A stretch of DNA of 64,000 bases from Lamellibrachia columna (Eukaryota; Annelida; Polychaeta; Sabellida; Siboglinidae): contig OY759263.1 of assembly GCA_963662155.1 (NCBI GenBank), forward strand, positions 13,405,515 to 13,469,514, read 5' to 3'. Both the position numbers and the translations under genes were made by a program. Positions 54,216-64,000 of this stretch are shown here, piece by piece. Positions within the stretch are counted from its first letter, which is position 1. Each line of letters begins with the position of its first letter. Under the pieces are notes generated by a model. It was given only the letters and a program-made list of their open reading frames with translations. It searched no databases and had not been told where the DNA came from.

Positions 54216-55680
54216 TACATGGTCGATTTTTACGAAGTTGAGGCAATTTTGGCATATTTGTTGTTTTGTGGTACACAGGGACTCAACAATGTATTTGAGG
54301 TGTGAAAATTATTATGTCTGCTTTATAACGAAATGCACAAATTAGAAAATAAAATATACTTGTCCTTATCTTTTCAGGATGGTTTGGTATGAGCAAAAAC
54401 TATTACCAATCCGTCAATAAATATGAATATATAACAACTCAAAAAACATTTAGTATGTTTGAGGTATATCAGAGATCTATGAAATTACTCTGGTTTATTA
54501 TTTATATTGCTTGATATACACACGAGAGCAGACGTATTGACAAAGTAGCTAAAATAAGTACAAATCCACAACAAATGGTTGCTAGAAATTAACAACCATA
54601 GCTAATTTAGTTTAGAATACTAGTCGTCTTGATGGCTTATCAAGAGTCTTCCTTTGTGCACTGTCTAGGATGTAACGCCACTGTTTATTTCACTAAGCCG
54701 AACAAACTACTGTGAGGTGGAATCGTACCTGATGGGATTCGTACTTCACGCTCATTGATGTCAATTCTGGAACACCTATCCATGATGTAAAAGCATAAAA
54801 TTATGTCATAACTTAGAAAATAGCATATTTATGTGGGTTATGAAATACATATGGGTTCGAATTGTAATTTCCTTAAATAAAATATACTTGTCCTTAAATC
54901 GTTTAGCAAAATTTCGGAATGTTTGGAAATTATGTAGTTTTTTTAATGTTGGGAACCTACTAAACTACACTCTAAATCAAGGTACTGCAACATACTCCAA
55001 CATGTACTATATACATTTGATTCCGAATCCACTTATGTTTTACCATGTAATTATTATTATTATACAGCAATAACAAAACGTCAATCCACACGTCAAGTAC
55101 GAATCTACCCATCAAGTTCGCTATCTAACCATATCGGTCATTAATATTGATTTAATAGTGTTTTTTTATCATGAAAACCAATGAACACACTAGTCATAGC
55201 TACACATATAGTATGTTTTATGAGCAAGTCCGATCTCTTATAAACTATGTAAATTTTCAAGGGGTCATAAGTGTTGATCATAATTAGTGAAAATATATAC
55301 AATGGTACTAGTTTGTATTATAAACTGTTATCGCACTTTCTTCTAAATATATGCATCAAGTACGAATCCATAGTATAAAATGGTCGTAACCTTTTAATAT
55401 TCACAACTGAACCCAGTATGATCATACTATGATGCCTTACTCTAAAGTAAATACGTTCCCGATGTAGGTTTATATTAATCATGATTTGTAGGCACCTTAG
55501 TATACATGTGGCAAACTTTTACACGACCTGTACTTTGAAAAACCTGCAAAAAGACCAATGGAATTCCCAGTTTAAAGTGTAGTAGAAGTAGTAGATTGTT
55601 CCTAACATTCGCGAAATGACGGCACATTATTCTTTAAGAACTTTAATAAAAATTATGCATGTTATGTCTGACAATATTTC
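54216..55680. other. AT-rich non-coding stretch
   Basis: The phrase aaataaaatatacttgtcct occurs twice (near 54348 and 54876), as does attcgtact-like text, hinting at an old duplication. No gene is supported. Confidence 0.5.
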
Positions 55681-55683
55681 AGT

Positions 55684-55835
55684 GTTTGCGTGTGTGCGTG
55701 CGTGTGCGTGCGTGTGCGTGCGTGTGCGTGTGCGTGCGTGTGCGAGTGCGTGCATGTGCGTGAGTGTGCGTGCGTTTGCGTGCTTGTGTGCGTACGTGTG
55801 TGCGTGCGTGTGTATGTGCGTGTCCGAGTGCCTGT
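55684..55835. repeat. (GTGC/GTGT)n microsatellite
   Basis: Degenerate gtgcgtgcgtgtgcgtgcgt run. Open frames across it are compositional. Confidence 0.9.
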
Positions 55836-56215
55836 GTGTTAGAACAAATAATCACACTGCTGATATGTTCTGGCGTGTCTTGCGTCGGTGGCAAAATGGT
55901 CATACGTCCAATAATACAGCACAAATCTTCTAAAATAGAGATTTTACTATGTAGATGCAGTGAAAGCCACAATTGGTAACCCTGTGACTTGGAGACCCAC
56001 GGCACATCTTAACTTGCTTGCTACATTATATTTATGTGCTCCTTGCGAAAGGAACCCGACTGAAAAAGTCGTCCGTATGCCATATATCTTTCCCAAGCTG
56101 GTCATCCACAACAGAAAGAAAACCTCCCTTCCATCAGTTGAACGTCAGCACACACGTAAGGCGAGCAGCAATGATCTAAACATACCTTTAAAAGTCGACT
56201 TGCACGAATGTTACA

Positions 56216-56500
56216 ACCAGTAATGTAATAATCGATCGGTAATGTAATAAATCGATCGGTAATGTAATAATCGACCAGTAATGTAATAATCGACATCGAT
56301 GATGATGTTAATAATGATGATGTAGAAGGTGATGATGATGTGATAAACGATTATGATGATGATGACAATTAAGGGGTCATCTTAGTGGCGATGATAATGA
56401 TGATGATGATTATGACGATGATGATGATGATGATACTGATTATGGTGATGATGATGATGATAATAATAATGATGATGATTACGACGATGATGATGAAGGT
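56216..56500. repeat. taatgtaataatcg repeats followed by (GAT)n
   Basis: Four units of about 19 bp with atcgatcggtaatgtaataa, then GAT/AAT trinucleotides. Confidence 0.85.
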
Positions 56501-56814
56501 GTTAAATGGTTATCACGAAGATAATGACAATGAGGGTGATCATTATTACGATTATGAGGACGAAGACAATGACATCATCAGCCTCACCATCCTGTTCCTC
56601 CTCATCGTCATCATCATCCTCGTGTTCATCCTTATAATGGCAACCACTCGACGTTCACAAACCTATGATTAACACGGGAATCTCAGAACGAGCGAGCCGC
56701 ATGTTTTCTGGGAGGGCATGTGGAATGCCGTTCATATAACCTCCCAGGTAACGCATGGCAGTAACTACATGTTAGCAAACAATACGACCGAGTCAGATAA
56801 CGTTTTAAGGAAGA

Positions 56815-57760
56815 AGGGGGTTCATTAAAAGGTCACCTCAACAAATGAAAGAGGTTATCTACACTCAATTAAGGGATCATCTCAAACAATTATTTAAGGA
56901 ATCATTAAAAATGCTTAAAAAGAAATACTTGATCATCATTTGATCAAATTAAGGGGTCATGTCAAAAAACTTTCAAAATGCAATGTGATATTATATTATA
57001 AACTTAAGTTTAATCGCAAAAATAATAAAATAAAGGATCAGCTGAAACAATTAAGGGGCTATCTAAAATACGACTAAAGTTAAGGGATTTTATCATAAAC
57101 AATTTAAAGGATAATTTAAAAAGGAGTCATTAATGGGTCATTTAGTAATAAACTAGCTGATCATCTCACAACTTTATGGGCTATCTCATAAAATAAAGTG
57201 CTCATCTCTAAAAAAAAGATAACTAAATTTAAGAGGTCATCTCATTAAACGAACGGGTTTTCAAAAATAAATTAAAGGATCGTCACAAAATATGTAAGAA
57301 AAAGTTAAATAGCTAACTTGATCGTCTAAAAAATTAAGGGATCATCTAAAAAATTAAGGATGTCTTCTCAAGAAAGTTAAGGGATCATAATAAAAAGTGT
57401 AACTAGTCATTACAAATGAACCATCTGATCGTCTCAGTAAATTAAGGTATAATTTTTTTAAATAATGGGATCTTCCCAAGCAGTCAATTAATATAATTAA
57501 TATAAATCTAAACAGGTAAGGATTCATAACAAAACGCAAACTTAAGGGATCACAAACAAATTATGTAATCATTTCGAAAATATAAGGGGTTGTCTCAAAT
57601 AAATTAAACGGATTAAAAAAATAAGGAATCATTTTGAAACATGTAAGGGTAATTTAACAAAGAGACTAGCTCATCATCTGAAGTTAAATTGGCTATCAAA
57701 ACATTAAGGAGTCATGAAAAAATGTAATAAGTGTGTCATCTAAAAAATCAGCATCTTATT
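56815..57760 (+). repeat. Degenerate ~20-30-bp satellite (aagggatcatctcaaaa), forward
   Basis: Dozens of diverged units with the core taagggatcatctcaaa or taaggggtcatct, AT-rich between. Same family, inverted, at 58075-58275 and 60110-61270. Confidence 0.8.
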
Positions 57761-58074
57761 TTTTTAGTTTTGAGGTGATATAAATATACCATTTAGTTTT
57801 GGGAATTACTTCTTAATGTCCTATTTTTTTATGTACTATTTAATTTTGCTTGATTATCCTTTAAATGAATACAAATTAACCGTTTGCAACTACAATCAAC
57901 AATATCACGCCAATGGTTTATTAGGAAAAGCTTGTTAAACACACAGCAACCATATTTCATGGGCCGTGCCATTGCTGTCGATAAACCTACGTAGCGAGTT
58001 CCTGCTTATTTCTACAACTAGTTTTCCACACTTCCGACATATGGCATTGTTCTTTTAAATAAATATTTACATTT
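57761..58074. other. AT-rich spacer between units A and B
   Basis: Unique sequence without coding potential. Confidence 0.5.
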
Positions 58075-58474
58075 ATGAAATGACCCCTTAGCTTTTATGA
58101 GCAATCCCCTTTATTCTATGAGATGATCACTTAATGTTTTGAGATGATCCCTTAATGTGGTGAGACGATCAGCCATTTCTTTTTAATCAACACGTGTAAT
58201 TTTGAAAATATCCATTAACCTTTTTGAGTAGACCCCTTTTTATGAGATGAACCTTTAATGTTTTAAGATGATCTTGCCGTATGCTATATAGGAGGATATC
58301 TAAACGGCAGTCCAAGTGTCCTCCCACAAAACAAGTCGCTGAATCGTTCTGAGAATCTTATTTTATGTATACTTTAGTAAACGTCGAGTGGATGTCAGCA
58401 TGGCTAACCATGATAAGGGTGAACATTAGGATGTTGAGGAGGAGGAGGAGGAGGAGCAGGACGATGTGCCTTGA

Positions 58475-58989
58475 GGATGATGTAGTTGTCTTCATCATCG
58501 TAATAATCATCATCCTCATAATCATCATCAGTAAGATAAACCCTTAATTATCTTCATCTTTCGCCTCCTATCCATCATCATCATTACCATTTATCATCTT
58601 CATCATCATTATCATCATAATCATCTTAATATTTTGTATTACATAATCGGTCGATATATTATATTACAGGTACATTACCGGTCGATGTATTACATTACCG
58701 GTCGATTGTTACAGCCGGTAATGTAAAAATCGACCGCTAATGTAATACATCGACCGGTAATGTAATAATCGACCGGTAGTGTAATAAATTTACCGGTGAT
58801 GTAATAATCGACCGGTAATGTAATAAAAACGATGAAGTTGATTATGGTGGCGATGATGATGAAGATGTTAAATGGTAATGATGAAGATGAATAGGAGGAG
58901 AAAGATGAAGATAATTACGGGTTTATCTTAGTGATGATGATTATGATGAAGACAATTATTACGAAGATGAAGACAACTATGTCATTCTC
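58475..58989. repeat. Large near-palindrome centred at about 58717
   Basis: 58475-58707 and 58728-58989 are inverted copies: cattaccggtcgatg / catcgaccggtaatg next to the centre, then CAT/ATG-rich parts, then aggaggc/cctcc-type and gttgtcttc / gaagacaac phrases at the outer ends. Confidence 0.85.
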
Positions 58990-59430
58990 ATTAGCCTTGG
59001 CGTCGTTCCCATAAATAAATGTACTTTTTGCCCACTTCAAGGGGTGATTACGGGGACAATCCACTACCCCAGACCCAACAGCAACTCATTTTTGAACAAA
59101 ATATATGTTACCAGGCGAATGAAAGCGTTAGAAGCGCCACTATGCCGACAAACACTGTAATAGATCCGTCAATTATCGTAATGCGTTGCACCATCTTACT
59201 CAAGTGAGATTGAAAATCACATAACCTGCAGCTATCGAAAAGACTATTATAGCAAGACGTGTTTATATATCACGCTGTTGATGGATGAAATAACGGGTTG
59301 CCTATATATCGCTTAATAACGTGTAAATTAAAATATAATATATCTTAACAGTGACAAAAATAACGACAACTTAACAAAACATGCTGCTCCACCTTACTCA
59401 CGTTTCAATGAAAATATCCCTCTTTCTTCT

Positions 59431-59562
<132 letters not shown>

Positions 59563-59687
59563 CCCGTCTCACTTTCTCTCTTACCTACATCGATGTCGTG
59601 AATATATGATCGGCATTGTACGGTTCGCAAGGGATTGTTCCCGCGGTCCGTTTCGGTGTTTCCACGTGCTCTTGCGTTCCCTCGTGT

Positions 59688-59767
59688 AAGCACGGACATC
59701 TGAATACAACGGCAGTAAGCGCGGACGTTTGAATACAACGGCAGTAAGCGCGGACGTCTGATTACAG
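59688..59767 (+). repeat. 27-bp tandem repeat, three units
   Basis: gtaagcgcggacgtttgaat followed by acaacgg, with small changes between units. Confidence 0.85.
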
Positions 59768-60109
59768 CAACATATACCTTTCATAATTATATTTTATTAT
59801 TATGTAATCAAAGCACATAAATATAAAAAGGCCATCTCATGTGTTTGCCCACGAATTATGCAAGACAAATAATCATTTAGACCTTTAGTCTGAATCATCA
59901 GCCCACACACGGACTGATTATATGTAGTAAATATCAATGGATTGTAGTTGGTATTAAAGGGGTTTGTCTAAACAATTAAGTGAGCAACTCAACTCAACTC
60001 AAATAAAAACTAGGGGTACATTTAAACTTACAACATGAAGAGGTAATCCCCAAAATTAAAGTATATCTTTAAATTAAAAAGCGATCACCTCAAAACGTAA
60101 AATAAGAGG

Positions 60110-61270
60110 CTGATTTATAAATGACCCTCTTACCATTTTTAAATGACTCCTTGTTTTGATGGCCCCTTAAGTTTGCCTTTTGAATGGACTCCTTAAATTT
60201 TATTTTTAGATAAACCATTAATTATATGAAATTACCCCTTAACTTTTTTCAAAAGATGAGCTAGTTATTTTGTTAAATAACTCTTACATTAAAAAAATAT
60301 TCCTTAATTAAAAAAAAAAATCCTTTTTAATTATTTTAGATAACACCTTACATTTTCGATATGACTCCATAATTTATTTGATGGAACCTTACGTTTGTGC
60401 TTTGGTTTGAACCCTTAAATGTTTTGATTCCCCTTAATTATATGAAGTTACCGCTTCATTTCGTAATTGATCGATCGATAATATATTAGTTTTTTTATTA
60501 TCCCTGTTTTTTTTAATGATCCTTTACCTGGTTTGGGAAAAACCCCATTATTTTATTAATGTATCCCTTAATTTATTGAGACGATTAGCTGTTTCATTTG
60601 TAATGACTTGTTGCATTTTTTAATATGATCGCTGAACTTTTTTGAGAAGACACTTAATTTTTGAGATGATCCCTTAATTTGATGAGACGATCAGGTAGTT
60701 AACTTGTCATTTACTTCTTACATATTTTGTGAAGATACTTTAACTTTTTTTGAGGGGACCCATTCATTTTATGATATGACCCCTTAATTAATTTAACTTT
60801 TTTTCGAGACGACCACTTGATTTTATGAGATGACCCCATACTCTTTTGAGATGATCAGCTATTTCATTATTAAAAGACCCCTTAATGACACCTTTTTATA
60901 TTATCCTTTAGCTTGTTTTTGATAAAAAAACTTAATTTTAATCATATTTTTAAATACTTTAGATGCCCTTTAATCATCTAGATGAACATTTTAGTTGACT
61001 GAAATTACCTTTAACTTGATTTTATCGATAACCTCTTAATTGTTTCAGCTGATCCCTTATTTTATTATTTTTGCGATTAAATGTAAGTTTTTAATATAAT
61101 ATGACGTTGCATTTTGAGATTCTTTTTCCCCTAAGTTATTTGAATGACGACTTAATTTGATCAAATTATGATCAGGTATTTCGTTTTTAAGCATTTCCCT
61201 TAAATAATTGTTTGAGATTATCCCTTAATTGTGTGTAGATTACCTCTTTCATTTGTTGAGGTGACCCCCC
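60110..61270 (-). repeat. Degenerate satellite (ttttgagatgaccccttaat), reverse
   Basis: Inverted counterpart of 56815-57760. Unit order is too diverged to align by eye along its whole length. Confidence 0.8.
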
Positions 61271-61534
61271 ATTTTAATAACCCCCTTCTTCCTTAGCACT
61301 CTGTCTGACTCGGTCCTAATGTTTGCTAACATGTAGTTATTGCCTGCGTTACCTGGAAGGTTATATGAACGGCATTCCAGTCCTCCGATAAAAACATGCG
61401 GCTCACTCTTTCTGAGAATCTGAATTTATGATACGTTTGTGAACGTCGAGTGGGTGTCATCATGGCTAGCCATTATAAGGGTGAACATGAGGATCATGAT
61501 GATGATGAGGAGGAGGAGCAGGTTGATGAGGCTG

Positions 61535-62074
<540 letters not shown>

Positions 62075-62311
62075 AAACGTTTTAGGTAAAAAGGAATTAA
62101 CAGCAGGATTTTAGCGTAAATTAGTACACACTGATTTCGTTGTTTTGTTACACAGTGTTCTCCGTATTCGCTAGGTGGCAGGCTTTTTTTTTTGCTTATG
62201 CGAGCTTAATAGAAGACATAGTTAGCAAGTATATTAGCCTAAAGTGTTCTTTTGAACACAAAAATAACCTTATTCAAGGCTAACGTAGCAAACTAATTAA
62301 AACTAAATTGT
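62075..62311. other. Non-coding stretch
   Basis: Nothing recognised. Confidence 0.5.
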
Positions 62312-62536
62312 ATGATGGCGTCGTGCAAACGGCAGTTAAAGGCCACAAGGCACTTAATTTGTGGCAGTTGCAGTAACTGGGTGGACTTCGTCAAGTCTGG
62401 GTGCGAGAAGTCCTGGGCTGAGGTCCACCCAGACAGTTTTAGTTTTTAGTGTAGGGGATGTACGATGATGAAGAAACTAGAGGTGGATTTGGAAGAGCTG
62501 AGGCTGCTCGTTGTGGCAATGGTGGGAAGGGAATAG
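62312..62536 (+). pseudogene. Probable LINE ORF1 fragment with zinc-finger-like cysteines
   Basis: ATG 62312 opens a frame with CGSCSNWVDFVKSGCEKSW, a TAG at 62447-62449, then CRGCTMMKKLEVDLEELRLL to TAG at 62534-62536. The C-x2-C ... C ... C-x2-C spacing and following leucine-rich helix resemble the first ORF of CR1-like LINEs. The assembly gap begins 134 bp downstream, so the rest of the element may be missing. The match is from memory and moderate. Confidence 0.4.
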
Positions 62537-62670
62537 GGGAGTTGTGCCAGTAGTTCCTGTGGGGGAACAGTAGATGATTAAGTGGGGAAAGACAGGAGAG
62601 ATGCTAGCTCACCTCTGCCTGGGAGGAAGCTGAGAGGAGGGAAGGTGACAGGTCGTAGGGAGACGGGACG

Positions 62671-62870
62671 NNNNNNNNNNNNNNNNNNNNNNNNNNNNNN
62701 NNNNNNNNNNNNNNNNNNNNNNNNNNNNNNNNNNNNNNNNNNNNNNNNNNNNNNNNNNNNNNNNNNNNNNNNNNNNNNNNNNNNNNNNNNNNNNNNNNNN
62801 NNNNNNNNNNNNNNNNNNNNNNNNNNNNNNNNNNNNNNNNNNNNNNNNNNNNNNNNNNNNNNNNNNNNNN
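62671..62870. other. Assembly gap (200 N)
   Basis: Exactly 200 N, followed directly by an (AT)n run, the likely cause of the gap. Its true length is unknown. Confidence 0.99.

Positions 62871-62944
<74 letters not shown>
62871..62944. repeat. (AT)n microsatellite at the gap edge
   Basis: At least 74 bp of AT, open-ended on the left because of the gap. Confidence 0.95.
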
Positions 62945-62946
<2 letters not shown>

Positions 62947-62982
62947 CTTTATATATATAAGTATATTTTTCTTTAATTATAG

Positions 62983-63245
62983 ACAGACTCATTTGCCAAG
63001 GATGGACGGAGCCTCACTATCGCACCTATGACGGAGCCGGTATTGATTTCCAAGGCCTCGGCTATTACGTGATGTCGCAGTTTAGTAATCAGAACATATT
63101 GTGTAGACATCTTTGTGACTTCCAAGTGCTGGTGGACCAGGAACGCCGATACCCCGACAAGTATAATTCCTACATCAGGTCGGTTATGCTCGTACTTCCT
63201 GGCATAGTGGTGCTCAACATAGGTCAAGGCCTTCAAGTAACCGTG
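62983..63245 (+). CDS. Exon of a von Willebrand factor type D domain protein
   Basis: Acceptor tttaattatag, donor GTG|GTGAGT. With two bases completing the upstream codon (phase 1 in) the exon is open throughout; the other two frames contain stops. It begins LICQGWTEPHYRTYDGAG, FQGLGYYVM, the classic VWD opening (W-x-x-P-H-Y-x-T-x-D-G ... F-Q-G ... Y-V), and includes NILCRHLCDFQVLV and VVLNIGQGLQV. VWD domains are calcium-dependent extracellular modules of mucins, zonadhesin-like and matrix proteins. The usual Cys of the FQGxCxYV motif is Gly here. Upstream exons are not found and may lie in or beyond the gap. Confidence 0.82.
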
Positions 63246-63750
63246 GTGAGTGCAAGCCTGTTTTACCGTATGATGCCATACCAACGACATCATACTTACA
63301 CGAAAAGTAGCCTATTAAAAAAAATTAACAATTGACAGGGCAAACACTTAAAAAAATACCTGATTTGGACCAAATACCCATGCAATGTTGTTCTACCTTT
63401 TACCTGCGATACGTACAGTTTTATTTATGATAAATATGAACATAATATCATTGAAGTCAGCGTGCCGTACATATCGTAGTCCTTTTCACTAAACGCACAA
63501 GCTTTAGCTCTAAAAACATCATACTCTCCAGAAAAAAATTCTAAGTTCCGTATGTACTGTGCCTTCTTGGGTGTCTTCTTGGGTGCCTTCTTGGGTGGCT
63601 TCTTTATTGAAAATATGATTTTCTTACATTTGGCCAAGCTTCAGGGTATGTTATTTCGTCTCATCCATGTGACGCTTTCAATCACCAGAATCATATATAT
63701 GCGTATGTGAATGTGTAAACGTGTGAAATATGTTAACGTGTGTTGTACAG
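63246..63750. other. Intron within the VWD gene
   Basis: Starts GTGAGT and ends ttgtacag. Near 63555-63605 there is an imperfect tandem repeat of cttgggtgccttcttgggtg. Not coding on the gene strand. Confidence 0.75.
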
Positions 63751-63931
63751 ATCAGCGGCGCCATACCATCGGGGATGACGTTTACAACTTTGCTCATGCA
63801 AGTGCCTGTTTGGCCGCATAAACTAGTCAAGGTGCTACGCATCCAGACTGACTTCGGCCTTGTTGTACAGTTTGACGGTAACATGTGGGCATCGGTGATG
63901 ATACCGTTCTCATACAGAGACTGCGTTGAAG
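63751..63931 (+). CDS. Next exon of the VWD-domain gene (gene continues past window)
   Basis: Joined in phase 0 to the preceding exon. It reads ISGAIPSGMTFTTL, VLRIQTDFGLVVQFDGNMWA and IPFSYRDCVEG, matching the second half of a VWD domain (xTDFGLxVxxDG, then the SYxxxVxGLCG region). The donor G|GTATGT leaves phase 1. The next exon should supply the LCGNF-type segment, but it lies outside the window. The whole protein and its name cannot be decided from two exons. Confidence 0.82.
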
Positions 63932-64000
63932 GTATGTATACCAACTACTTTTTACATCCAACTAAACAGTGAGATACACGTCTGTAGCACCTACACTATT

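Noticed and set aside
56385..56672. Met/Ile-rich frame
   Set aside because: Translation of GAT repeats in the foldback-like unit.

Overview
This is a stretch of a large, repeat-rich animal genome, almost certainly a marine invertebrate or basal deuterostome. The evidence is spliced exons with GT/AG borders, CR1/jockey-type LINE copies, a tyrosine-recombinase (Ngaro/DIRS-like) retroelement, Mutator-like transposases, long (AT)n arrays and tRNA-derived SINE fragments. There are no bacterial operons and no CRISPR. The species cannot be fixed from the sequence alone. A run of 200 N at 62671-62870 marks an assembly gap.

Layout. 1-14832: four head-to-tail copies (period about 4.05-4.13 kb) of a Mutator-like transposase unit, all broken. 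They share one in-frame TGA and also carry private lesions. 15083-22548: the one complete host gene I can assemble, a four-exon gene for a secreted protein of 557 residues. It has a signal peptide, a coiled coil of eight 32-residue repeats and a C-terminal fibrinogen-related domain. Its first intron holds a decayed LINE and four (AT)n arrays. 22549-26548: non-coding, with a hairpin, SINE-like fragments, a 53-bp tandem repeat and (GT)n. 26549-34620: an 8-kb foldback structure with inverted arms of about 1.4 kb that contain 35-bp tandem repeats. It encloses a 29-bp minisatellite and carries two nearly identical LINE copies in opposite orientation. 34621-38000: non-coding with small inverted-repeat elements. 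38040-41870 (minus strand): an Ngaro/DIRS-like retroelement with gag, RT-RNase H and tyrosine recombinase, damaged by a few stops and a 102-bp duplication.

41870-52400 is a minisatellite of about 10.5 kb with a 24-bp unit. It is open in most frames on both strands. On the minus strand it reads as a mucin-like VPTTAEAP octapeptide that runs in frame into the retroelement gag. 52800-53640 is a second, C-rich minisatellite. 56216-61534 is another foldback-like complex: three units with inverted orientation, each made of GAT repeats, a unique core and a degenerate ATCATCTCAAAA-type satellite. Next to it lies an (AT)n array flanked by perfect 44-bp inverted arms. The right end, 62983-63931, holds two exons of a von Willebrand factor type D (VWD) gene that continues past the window.

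The host genes (fibrinogen-domain and VWD proteins) both look secreted or extracellular. Most of the rest is mobile and tandem DNA. The most unusual items are the 24-bp minisatellite joined to gag, the two foldback structures, the shared stop codon in the transposase array, and the 96-bp coding repeats of the coiled-coil gene.
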